A stretch of 64,000 nt of DNA from CAIVAT01 sp964473485 (GTDB taxonomy: Bacteria; Bacteroidota; Bacteroidia; Bacteroidales; FEN-979). Within the stretch, counting starts at the first letter, position 1; each line of letters opens with the position of its first letter. Shown piece by piece: positions 17,722-25,832 of this stretch. Below the pieces are notes generated by a model, which worked only from the letters and a program-made list of their open reading frames with translations, was not told where the DNA came from and did not search any database. The position numbers were made by a program, and so were the translations under genes. The stretch lies in NCBI GenBank assembly GCA_964473485.1, contig CAYYPH010000010.1, positions 52,104 to 116,103 on the forward strand, read 5' to 3'.

Positions 17722-17744
17722 AATATGAATCTTGTTTTAGAAGG

Positions 17745-18857
17745 TTAATTTGCAGGTTTTTTTAAACGCCAAACACCATTTCTTTTTTCTACTAATTCCA
17801 GGTTTGCAAATTTTTCAACCACTTTCCAGAATTCTTCTTCAGAGATTTCAATAAAATCGATAAAATCCTTTAACATTTTTTTATCAAGTTTATATTCTTC
17901 TTCATTGATATATTTTATGGCTTGTTCCCGGGTCAAGAGTCCCTCTCGTATATAAAGAGACGCGTAATCGGTACTGAACCAATGACCAAACTTAACAAAT
18001 TTCATCCATGTATGGGTCAAATAACCTATCGTATCGATTTGGTCGTACTGATTAATAAACCCTTCCCTAATCCACTCGCCTGTATCCTCGAGCGATTTGA
18101 ATCCGCGTGATTTGGCAAATAAATAGTTACCGTGACTGCTCCATGGCACATAGTAACTTAAAAAAATGGGATTTAACCCTGCTTCGTCAATCTCTTCTTT
18201 GGAAGGATATACAGCAGGCTGGACATCCTTCATGCTAATCCGATCATCCAGAAATTCCTCCCATGGAACTGGTTTAACGACATCATTATTAATTTGTTCC
18301 AATGCACTTGGAGAGTCTGTATTGACCGATCCACCTCTTTCATAGTTTGTATTTTCCCCATAGATAACTAGTGGTATTCCCAATTTAATTGCAATCTGAA
18401 GAGGATAGGCATAAATGGCTTTATCAAAATACCAAGTTGGAGAACCTAGCTTATAAAAAGCTTTTCTAAACATCTCTTTACAAACCTTTGGGTTTAGTGA
18501 CATAATGTGAGCATCAACACCAAATTCCGTCATAAGATTATGCCAATTATGTCGGCCTGTTTCTGTCCATGAAACATTATCAATAGACACGACAAGTGGG
18601 TTCATTTTCAATTTTTCTTTGAAGATATGAACCTGGTAATGACTGTCCTTACCTCCACTTGCAGTTACAATACAATCATAGTAATCACCGTTGCTGCCCC
18701 TGTATTTATCTGCCAGTGCTTCTAACTCTTGCCACCTTTGGTTCCAATCAATCGAAGCCTTTTTTTGGTGGTTTTTGCAAGGTGCACAAATCCCATCATC
18801 ATAAAATACAATATTCGGCCTTGTATCAGGCATCATACAAATTTTGCAATACTTCAT
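17745..18857 (-). CDS. N-acetyl sugar amidotransferase (PseA/WbpG/PtmG-like)
   Basis: 370 residues of family TIGR03573. N-terminal zinc ribbon CKICMMPDTRP and CAPCKNH, a PP-loop ATP-pyrophosphatase motif TASGGKDSHYQ, then GENTNYERGG. These enzymes use ATP and a nitrogen donor to turn an N-acetyl group into an acetamidino group, as in Pse5Ac7Am or Leg5Am7Ac. I chose ATG 18857 (MKYCKICMMP) over 18935, because the family begins at the zinc ribbon and the longer start would overlap the upstream gene by 47 nt. A partner HisH/HisF-like ammonia-supplying pair (WbpH-type) is not visible in the window. It probably modifies the legionaminic acid made here. Confidence 0.87.
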   Translation of the reverse strand: MKYCKICMMPDTRPNIVFYDDGICAPCKNHQKKASIDWNQRWQELEALADKYRGSNGDYYDCIVTASGGKDSHYQVHIFKEKLKMNPLVVSIDNVSWTETGRHNWHNLMTEFGVDAHIMSLNPKVCKEMFRKAFYKLGSPTWYFDKAIYAYPLQIAIKLGIPLVIYGENTNYERGGSVNTDSPSALEQINNDVVKPVPWEEFLDDRISMKDVQPAVYPSKEEIDEAGLNPIFLSYYVPWSSHGNYLFAKSRGFKSLEDTGEWIREGFINQYDQIDTIGYLTHTWMKFVKFGHWFSTDYASLYIREGLLTREQAIKYINEEEYKLDKKMLKDFIDFIEISEEEFWKVVEKFANLELVEKRNGVWRLKKPAN

Positions 18858-18888
18858 ACTAATTTGTTTTAAAGTTAAACTTACAAGG

Positions 18889-19941
18889 TTAATGATCAGA
18901 CTTAATATGTTTTGCGATTTCACAGGCTTTAGCATAATCTTCAGGTTTCCCGATATCGATCCAATACCCGATAAGTGGGAAATGAATCACTTTATAACCT
19001 TGAACTATTAGCATCTCTATGAATTCAGTAGCATCAAAAAAAGTATTCTCAGGAATGAGATTAAATAACCTACGCTTTATCAAATATATCCCTCCATTCG
19101 CATAATAATTGTAAGTAGGCTTTTCACGTAATCCTCTTATATTTTGTTCATCCAACTCTAAAATTCCGTAAGGAACAGAAACAGAGTAAGGGATAGTCGC
19201 TACCGAAATATCAGCATCTTGTTCAATATGTTGTGTAAAAAATTCTTCAAAGTCAATGTTGGTAAAAATATCGGAATTCATCACCAATACCATTTCATGA
19301 TGAAACTTTTCAATAAACCTTACCGATCCCATAGTGCCTAAATATTTTGGCTCTCGTACACAATCAATTACAATTCCGTCTTTCCTTTCTTTGAAGTGAG
19401 ATTCAATTTGTTCAGCCAAGTAATTCACATTAACATGTATGTTCTCAACTCCGTAATTAATCAATCGATCAATATTGTAATCAATAATGGACTTATCCCC
19501 CACTTTAAGTAATGGCTTTGGGGTGGTTTCCGTTAGTGGTCTTAATCGAATGCCTTGTCCTCCTGCCATTAACACTGCATCAATAGGTAAAATAGATTTC
19601 TTTGCAACTAGGTCGTAAACTTTAATTATCTTTCCATCTTCATCAATGCAAGGTAGTAAATTAACGCCCTTCGTACGATAGCTTTTAATTTCAAAAGGGG
19701 TTACCTTATCATAAGAGACCTTAATAAAATCCTTTTTCATTGCTGACTCAATACTTTCTGTAAGCAAGACTCCGGATATCAATGCTCTCCGGATATCTCC
19801 GTCAGTTAGTGTTCCGACCAAACGTTGGTTTGTGTCAATAACAAAAAGACACAATATCTCGTCAACAAGTTGGTTTATTGCAATTAATCCATCTTTCAAC
19901 GTGGCAGTAATGGATATAATATGGTTTGAAAAGTTTCTCAT
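18889..19941 (-). CDS. ptmE: CBS-domain nucleotidyltransferase (PtmE-like)
   Basis: 350 residues: two CBS motifs at roughly 8-118 (LVGTLTDGDIRRAL at 41-54) followed by a sugar-phosphate nucleotidyltransferase domain with MAGGQGIRLRPLTETTPKPL (125-144), VMNSDIF and ANGGIYLI. The same fusion occurs in Campylobacter PtmE, a glucosamine-1-phosphate guanylyltransferase that supplies GDP-activated precursor for legionaminic acid. Its position beside legG, legI, legH and legC supports this role. It starts directly after the stop of legG (1 nt apart). The nucleotide specificity (GDP versus UDP) is inferred from context. Confidence 0.85.
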   Translation of the reverse strand: MRNFSNHIISITATLKDGLIAINQLVDEILCLFVIDTNQRLVGTLTDGDIRRALISGVLLTESIESAMKKDFIKVSYDKVTPFEIKSYRTKGVNLLPCIDEDGKIIKVYDLVAKKSILPIDAVLMAGGQGIRLRPLTETTPKPLLKVGDKSIIDYNIDRLINYGVENIHVNVNYLAEQIESHFKERKDGIVIDCVREPKYLGTMGSVRFIEKFHHEMVLVMNSDIFTNIDFEEFFTQHIEQDADISVATIPYSVSVPYGILELDEQNIRGLREKPTYNYYANGGIYLIKRRLFNLIPENTFFDATEFIEMLIVQGYKVIHFPLIGYWIDIGKPEDYAKACEIAKHIKSDH

Positions 19942-21096
19942 TTAAACTTTGTAGAATTTCTTTTGAATAAGATTTTTCAAATCGAATTGCTTAATAACTT
20001 CTAATATTTCAAAGGCAGTATTTGATTTTTCGTATGGATTTATTTTGCTTTTACAAGATTCTTTGAATTTATCAGACAATACAATAATGAGTTTTTCGCG
20101 AATATCTTCAACTGTTATACCACAATTAATAACAGTTGAAGAACTAATTCTTCCCTGTTGTCTGTTTCCAATATTTAATGTTGGGATACCAAATGAGGGC
20201 ACTTCAATAAGACCACTTGAAGAGTTCCCAATTACAACACTAACAAATTGCAAAGCAGACAGGTAATTAATCTGCCCAAGTGAAGAAAATGCGACACATC
20301 TGCTTTCGTTTTGTTTAACAAATTGATTTATCATCTGAATAATAATCCTTCCATTTGTATCAGAATTTGGGAATGTAAATATAATTTTCAGATCTTTAAA
20401 AAAATCGAGGGCATTGAGCAAGTTTCGTGTAATATCCTCTTCTGCATTATTTTCCAATGTTACAGGATGAATTGTAACCAATACACACTTAATACCAAAT
20501 TGGAATTTAAGTTTCTTTTCAAGTTCCTCCTTAGATAAAAGTTTAAGATGTTTTAAATTATCAAGTCCAAGTGCTCCAACATAAAAAACTTTATCGGGTT
20601 CTTCCCCCAATTGAATGACTCTATTTCGATATTCGATTGTAGATGTAAAATGAAGATGGCTCATTTTTGTAATAGCATGCCGAATTGCATTGTCATATGC
20701 GCCCTCTGAAATTTCTCCTCCATGGATATGTGCAACAGGTATTTTATAAAACAATGATGCTGTAACAGCTGCTAATATTTCATGACGATCCCCAAGAACC
20801 AAGAGTAAGTTTGGTTTTAAATCTTCATATGCATCGGCAAATCCAATGGTTGCCAAACCTACTGATTTTGAAATGGCATTTGGTGTATCTGAAGAAAGCA
20901 ACATTTCAACCTTCTTGTCAATAGTGAAGCCATCTTTTTCAATTTCCCTATAGGTAAGCCCAAATTCTGGAGAAAGGTGCATATTGGTCGCAATTATTTG
21001 CAAGGTAAGTTCGGAATCCTCGCTGATTAATCGCATTAACCGGCTGAGCAATCCATATTCAGACCTGCTGCCTGTAACAAGACAGATTTTCCTCAT
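19942..21096 (-). CDS. legG: Hydrolysing nucleotide-sugar 2-epimerase (LegG/NeuC-like)
   Basis: 384 residues of the UDP-GlcNAc 2-epimerase fold. Typical motifs are VTGSRSEYGLL (7-17), LVLGDRHEIL, IPVAHIHGGEISEGAYDNAI and VVIGNSSSGLIEVPSFGIP, the last forming the nucleotide pocket. The hydrolysing members release a free 2-epimerised amino sugar (ManNAc or the 2,4-diacetamido analogue) for a NeuB/LegI synthase. The next gene upstream, legI, overlaps by 4 nt. Neighbours decide between NeuC and LegG: legC and legH nearby favour 2,4-diacetamido-2,4,6-trideoxymannose as product. Confidence 0.87.
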   Translation of the reverse strand: MRKICLVTGSRSEYGLLSRLMRLISEDSELTLQIIATNMHLSPEFGLTYREIEKDGFTIDKKVEMLLSSDTPNAISKSVGLATIGFADAYEDLKPNLLLVLGDRHEILAAVTASLFYKIPVAHIHGGEISEGAYDNAIRHAITKMSHLHFTSTIEYRNRVIQLGEEPDKVFYVGALGLDNLKHLKLLSKEELEKKLKFQFGIKCVLVTIHPVTLENNAEEDITRNLLNALDFFKDLKIIFTFPNSDTNGRIIIQMINQFVKQNESRCVAFSSLGQINYLSALQFVSVVIGNSSSGLIEVPSFGIPTLNIGNRQQGRISSSTVINCGITVEDIREKLIIVLSDKFKESCKSKINPYEKSNTAFEILEVIKQFDLKNLIQKKFYKV

Positions 21097-22103
21097 AATG
21101 TTATTTGTTCATCAGGTAGATAGTCTTTTTTAGATACCATACCTATTAAGTTATCCCATTGCATGGGAGAAATTCCATCTCCAGGGCGTTTTACTGTCAG
21201 ATTTACTGGAGAAAAAATCTCACCTGATTTAATAATCCTTGCTGCAACGATACTTTTTCTTACAGCAGACTTATTTTGAACTTCACCTGGAGAAGGTGAT
21301 TTTATTCCATTCCCCATCGCTATTTCAATTTGTCGGATCCCGTTAACCATTTTTTTCAAGTCATCTGGCTCAAGTGATGCCTTATGATCAGGTCCTTCCA
21401 TGTTTTTATCAATTGTGAAATGCTTTTCTATCACGCAAGCACCCATCGCCACAGCTGCTAATGAAATTTCAATGCCGTCAGTGTGATCACTATATCCCAC
21501 TGCGACATGAAATTCATCTGCAATCGTTTTCATTGCTTTTAAATTTACACTTTCAATAGGTGCAGGATATTCTGTTGTACAATGCAATACTATAATTTGA
21601 TCAAGATTCAATCCCCCGCAAGTTAAAACATTAAGTGCCTCACGTATTTCATTGAGATCGGCCATCCCGGTGCTTAAAATTACAGGTTTGCCTTTTCTTG
21701 CAATATGCAGGAGATACGGTTTATTGGTAATCTCGCCAGAAGGAATCTTGAATAACTTCACCCCCAATTGATATAGACAATCAACACTTTCTTCGTCAAA
21801 ACCTGTTGAGAGAAACTGAATCCCTTTTTCAATTGCATATAAAAATAATTCTTTTTGCATGGAATCAGTCAATTCAAGCTTCTTTAACATATTGTATTGC
21901 GAATCATCACCATCATTGACGTTTAGAACCTGATAGGTTGCCTTTTTAGCCTCTTTGCTGACTAATTTATCTGCTTTAAATGTTTGAAATTTAACAAAAT
22001 CAACATTCGCTTCAGCGGCTATATCAATTAATTTTTTTGCTGTTTCAAGTGAACCATTATGATTTACACCAGCTTCGGCAATAATTAAGACTTTATTTGT
22101 CAT
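21093..22103 (-). CDS. legI: N,N'-diacetyllegionaminate/sialate synthase
   Basis: 336 residues, NeuB barrel plus SAF domain with canonical motifs: IIAEAGVNHNGS (7-18), VDFVKFQTF, LFKIPSGEI (PEP-binding Lys), VGYSDHTDGIEI, CVIEKHFTID, and RKSIVAARII in the SAF domain, whose Arg reaches into the partner active site. It condenses PEP with the C6 sugar from LegG to give the nine-carbon acid. Overlaps of 4 nt with both neighbours indicate strict co-translation. Compared with the paralogue at 15715-16728 it keeps every expected active-site segment. Confidence 0.92.
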   Translation of the reverse strand: MTNKVLIIAEAGVNHNGSLETAKKLIDIAAEANVDFVKFQTFKADKLVSKEAKKATYQVLNVNDGDDSQYNMLKKLELTDSMQKELFLYAIEKGIQFLSTGFDEESVDCLYQLGVKLFKIPSGEITNKPYLLHIARKGKPVILSTGMADLNEIREALNVLTCGGLNLDQIIVLHCTTEYPAPIESVNLKAMKTIADEFHVAVGYSDHTDGIEISLAAVAMGACVIEKHFTIDKNMEGPDHKASLEPDDLKKMVNGIRQIEIAMGNGIKSPSPGEVQNKSAVRKSIVAARIIKSGEIFSPVNLTVKRPGDGISPMQWDNLIGMVSKKDYLPDEQITL

Positions 22104-22687
22104 TTAATTATGCTATTGGCCTTTATAAAACTATCTTCAGGTATACTTATATATTGCTTGCTCACAGCGCCGCTCCCAAAAAAGCTTCTTCCCCCAATAA
22201 CAGTTCCACCATTTACAATTGATCCGGTTGAAATATGGCAATGGTCCCCAATAATTGCATCATGTTCAATCAGCGATTTTGTATTGATAATGCAATTTTC
22301 ACCTACTGATGCCCCAGCATTTATTACAGCATGGTGCATAACAATAGTCCCATTCCCTAAGCGGGAATAACTGGAAACATAGGCAGTCGGAGAGATTATT
22401 ATAGGTAAGGCCCCACCCAACGAGCGCACCATGTTAAACAATTCAATTCGTTTTAAGGGATTTCCAATATCACCAACAGTAATTAAAAAATTGATTTTTT
22501 CCTTGATCCATGCCGGAATATCTTTATTTGTTCCAATTACAGGATATCCGAGTAATTTTTCCCCTAATTTCGAATCTACATCAAGTATTCCTCTGATTAT
22601 AAAACTCTTAGTTCCTTCAATCACATCTATACATGATTTGCAGTGCCCCCCCCCGCCTACCAGGATCAACGGTGTTTTATTTTTCAT
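22100..22687 (-). CDS. legH: Sugar O/N-acyltransferase, LegH/PglD/NeuD type
   Basis: 195 residues: an N-terminal Rossmann-like PglD_N domain (LILVGGGGHCKSCIDVI, 7-23) and a C-terminal left-handed beta helix with GNGTIVMHHAVINAGASVGENCIIN and the catalytic His in IEHDAIIGDHCHIS. PglD/LegH enzymes N-acetylate C-4 of a UDP- or GDP-4-amino-4,6-dideoxy sugar using acetyl-CoA. Placement between legC (11-nt overlap) and legI (4-nt overlap) fits the 4-amino product of LegC as substrate. NeuD-type O-acetylation is the alternative. Confidence 0.85.
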   Translation of the reverse strand: MKNKTPLILVGGGGHCKSCIDVIEGTKSFIIRGILDVDSKLGEKLLGYPVIGTNKDIPAWIKEKINFLITVGDIGNPLKRIELFNMVRSLGGALPIIISPTAYVSSYSRLGNGTIVMHHAVINAGASVGENCIINTKSLIEHDAIIGDHCHISTGSIVNGGTVIGGRSFFGSGAVSKQYISIPEDSFIKANSIIK

Positions 22688-23828
22688 AAGGAACTGAACT
22701 AGGTAGGTTAACTAATGTATCTTCAATTTCCAACGCATTGGAAAGATCGCCGGTCAAACAATTCTCAAACATAGGAAGTTTATTCATTAACCTCCATGCT
22801 GGCCGTGTCCTTATTCCTTGTCCATTCGAGTATTTAAGAAATGCGTCCCTTTCAAATCTGTCTTTCAGGAATATTGAATTTAGCCAGTAATTCGAGAAAG
22901 AATTTTCAGGCTCGTTAAAAAATAAAACATCCTGTGTTTCGAAGAATTTCCTATACCGTTGAGCGATACTTCTTTTTTTTCTTATGTACATATCAAGATT
23001 CTCAAGTTGAGCGCATCCTAAAGCTGCATTCAAATTTGGCATCCGATAATTATAGCCAATTTCATCGTGAATATACTCCCAGGGGTGATTGGTTTTTGCC
23101 TGGGTTGTAAGATGTTTCGCTCTATCTCCCATAGTTATATCATTTGTCAAAATCATACCACCACCACCAGTTGTAATTGTTTTATTTCCATTGAAACTTA
23201 GTACCCCGAAGTCACCAAAGGTTCCAGTATGTTTATTTTTATATCTTGATCCGAGACTTTCTGCCGCATCTTCAATCAATTTGATTTGAAAGCGATTACA
23301 TATATCTTTTAATGATTCGATTTCTGCCGGATGTCCATAAGTATGCATGGGAATGCATGCTTTGATCTTCTTTCCTGATACTTTATTTACTGAAAATCCA
23401 TCCACGAGAAAAGTATTACCCACAAGGAAATCTTCAAGTTTATTAGGATCCAATCCCAGCGTTTGCCGGTTGACATCAATAAAAACCGGTGATGCCCCAC
23501 AGTAAGCTATTGCGTTGACAGTTGCGATAAATGTAAGTGGTTGAGTGATCACTTCATCATTCCTTTCAACACCAGCTAAGATAAGGGCAACATGCAAAGC
23601 GTTTGTTCCACTATCGCAAACAATGGCCTTTTTTGCTCCTGTGTATTCCTCAATCATTGATTCAAATCGGTTCACAAACTGACCTACACTTGAAACCATT
23701 GTTGTTTGAATACATTCCTCAAGGTACTTTAGCTCGTTTCCTTCAAACAATGGTTCATGTAAAGGAATTATCTTTTTTTCAGGATATATTTCCTTTATAA
23801 ATTTTGATATTTCATCAAATTTTTTCAT
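22677..23828 (-). CDS. legC: PLP aminotransferase, LegC family
   Basis: 383 residues of the DegT/DnrJ/EryC1 fold: PLHEPLFEGNELKYL at the start, CDSGTNALHVAL (cofactor pocket), EDAAESLGSRYK, and SFNGNKTITTGGGGM, where Lys forms the Schiff base. The ending IRTRPAWRLMNKLPMF is characteristic of the LegC subgroup. It transfers an amino group to C-4 of a 4-keto-6-deoxy-HexNAc nucleotide. That keto sugar should come from a LegB 4,6-dehydratase, but no legB is present upstream: the next gene is an ABC exporter after a 136-nt gap with no gene. Confidence 0.9.
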   Translation of the reverse strand: MKKFDEISKFIKEIYPEKKIIPLHEPLFEGNELKYLEECIQTTMVSSVGQFVNRFESMIEEYTGAKKAIVCDSGTNALHVALILAGVERNDEVITQPLTFIATVNAIAYCGASPVFIDVNRQTLGLDPNKLEDFLVGNTFLVDGFSVNKVSGKKIKACIPMHTYGHPAEIESLKDICNRFQIKLIEDAAESLGSRYKNKHTGTFGDFGVLSFNGNKTITTGGGGMILTNDITMGDRAKHLTTQAKTNHPWEYIHDEIGYNYRMPNLNAALGCAQLENLDMYIRKKRSIAQRYRKFFETQDVLFFNEPENSFSNYWLNSIFLKDRFERDAFLKYSNGQGIRTRPAWRLMNKLPMFENCLTGDLSNALEIEDTLVNLPSSVPYEK

Positions 23829-23964
23829 TGAGACTGGTAATTAAACTATCCATGTGCCAAAACTCCGGTAAAATTTTTTCATCCCAGGCAGCCACCAACA
23901 TAATCAGGATTCAGGGGCAGCTGGAATTTTTCGCCAGCAGGGAAAATCGAAAAAAGTGCTTCTT

Positions 23965-25719
23965 TCATTTATTTAATTGTTTTATTGAACCATTTTCAAG
24001 TCTGTAAACAACATCCGTGTTTTCCAATGTGGATAAACGATGGGCAATGATCAGAATGGTCTTTATCCCTTTCAATGAGGTGATCGCCTGCATCACATAT
24101 TTCTCAGTTTCATTATCAAGGGCACTGGTAGCCTCATCGAGCACCAGTATGGCCGGGTCATTGTAAAGCGCCCTGGCAATGCCGATCCTTTGCCGTTGCC
24201 CACCCGAAAGCTGGACGCCCCGTTCGCCCACCCGGCTGTTGAGCCCTTCGGGGAGACTCTTTACCAGTTCACCGAGCTGTGCATCCCGGATGGCCCTGGC
24301 AATGGCAGTTTCATCGATCTTTTCATCCGGCAAACCGAATGCAATGTTCCTGCGAAGGGTATCATCGGTGAGAAAAATAAACTGCGGGACATACCCTACA
24401 TGGTCCTGCCAGGAACGTAGGTTATTATTAATATCACGGCCATCAGAAAGGATCTTACCCGAATCCGGTTCCAGCAAGCCCAGTATGACATCAATAAGGG
24501 TCGTCTTTCCCGATCCGCTGCCCCCGATAAAACCGACGGATTCGCCTTTCTTTATGACCAGGTTTATGTTTTTCAATACCGGCCCTGCAGCTCCGGGATA
24601 GGTGAAACTGACACCCTTTAATTCTACCTTATCATTGAACGACAAAGGTTCAGAAACTGACTTATCAGCAGTACTGTTAGAAAGGACTTTTTCTGAAGGA
24701 CCTTTTTTGATAACCTGCAGTTCAGCGGAGATGGTATCAGCGGCAGGCAATCCATACCGTATTGACTGGATCGCGCTGAGAACCCTCGAGACCATCGGCA
24801 TCAGCCGGAAGGTTGCGGCGGTGAACAATCCCAGCACCGGTACGATGCGGGTCATGCTCCTGCCCTGGGCCAGCATGGCCAGCACCAGGATGGCCACCCC
24901 GGTCACCGCCAGCATTTCGAGCCAGAGTCTCGGAAGCATTTGTAAGGTCTGGTGTAATTGACCGGCAATGGCAACCTGCCTGTTTGATGCATGGTACCGC
25001 TCCTGAAAGATATTCTCCCTCCCCAGTACTTTGATCTCTTTAACGCCCCCGAGCCCCTCCTGGATGGTTTTGATCCGGATCCCGTCGTGAAGGATCCGTG
25101 TATTCCCCCAGCGTGTGATACGAGAGCGTGTGATCGAGTTGAAAACCCATGCGGCAAGTCCGATCGATCCCGTCACGATCAATGCGCCCAGGGGTTCAAA
25201 ATAGATCAGCAAGGCTGAAATTCCCAGCAGCACGAGCCCGTCGGTCACCAAGACCATGCCCTGGGTAATGACCTGCCCGGTGAACTGATCGGTGATACTC
25301 CCCGTGTTCCGGATCAGTTCGGCTGAATTTCGTCGCAGGTGCATCACGTAAGGCATTTTAATGTATCCATCAAAGAGTTCCTGCGACAGCCTGATCTGCA
25401 GCCGCATCGTGAACCGGGTTTGTTTCCATCCAGTAAAGGCCAGGAACATCATCTTGATGCCATAGATGACCATGAGCAACAGGACGCCGGCAATGACCAA
25501 CGTGACCTGCGAAGGATTGCCGAATGCCATAAAATAGGGTATCATCCAGGGGTAATTGACTGCAAGGTCCGGCTTGGTCATCAATACGATCGCGGGAACG
25601 ATCAACCCGATACCCATCATTTCCAGCAGCATGCCGATGATCATCAGCAACAGCAGGTAACGTATGTAATTCCGTTCCTGTAGTGTCAGGATGTGGAATA
25701 TCTTTCGTAATTCGTTCAA
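23965..25719 (-). CDS. ABC exporter, MsbA/PglK-like half-transporter
   Basis: 584 residues: six transmembrane helices in the first 320 residues, then an ATPase domain with Walker A GGSGSGKTT (about 400), Q-loop YVPQ, signature QLSGGQRQRIGIARAL, Walker B ILVLDEATSALD and switch His in IAHRLST. As a homodimer it would export a lipid-linked substrate; PglK, which flips lipid-linked oligosaccharide, has the same design. It is clearly more G+C-rich than the genes to its left, so it may be an older part of the locus. No promoter box is visible in the repeat-filled gap upstream. Confidence 0.9.
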   Translation of the reverse strand: MNELRKIFHILTLQERNYIRYLLLLMIIGMLLEMMGIGLIVPAIVLMTKPDLAVNYPWMIPYFMAFGNPSQVTLVIAGVLLLMVIYGIKMMFLAFTGWKQTRFTMRLQIRLSQELFDGYIKMPYVMHLRRNSAELIRNTGSITDQFTGQVITQGMVLVTDGLVLLGISALLIYFEPLGALIVTGSIGLAAWVFNSITRSRITRWGNTRILHDGIRIKTIQEGLGGVKEIKVLGRENIFQERYHASNRQVAIAGQLHQTLQMLPRLWLEMLAVTGVAILVLAMLAQGRSMTRIVPVLGLFTAATFRLMPMVSRVLSAIQSIRYGLPAADTISAELQVIKKGPSEKVLSNSTADKSVSEPLSFNDKVELKGVSFTYPGAAGPVLKNINLVIKKGESVGFIGGSGSGKTTLIDVILGLLEPDSGKILSDGRDINNNLRSWQDHVGYVPQFIFLTDDTLRRNIAFGLPDEKIDETAIARAIRDAQLGELVKSLPEGLNSRVGERGVQLSGGQRQRIGIARALYNDPAILVLDEATSALDNETEKYVMQAITSLKGIKTILIIAHRLSTLENTDVVYRLENGSIKQLNK

Positions 25720-25725
25720 AAGGGT

Positions 25726-25815
25726 TCAGTGTTAAGCGTTCTGCGTTTAGTGTTTGATTTAGGGATTAGGAGTTAGCGTTTCGCAGAACCCTAAACTCTG
25801 AACCCTGAACCCGGA
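25726..25815. repeat. Short-period (7-nt) degenerate repeats, GTT-CAG/GCGTT words
   Basis: The gap between the ABC exporter and the next gene consists of 7-nt units of the type GTTCAGT, GTTAAGC, GTTCTGC, GTTTAGT, followed by the complementary words CTAAACT, CTGAACC, CTGAACC. The two halves can pair as a long imperfect hairpin. Related words recur at 27220-27273. Confidence 0.7.
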
Positions 25816-25832
25816 ACTTCTATTCATATCCT

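Noticed and set aside
25720..25832. att site or integration scar beside the AlbA-like gene
   Set aside because: The sequence is explained by 7-nt repeat words; no tRNA, integrase or matching direct repeat at the other end of the island.
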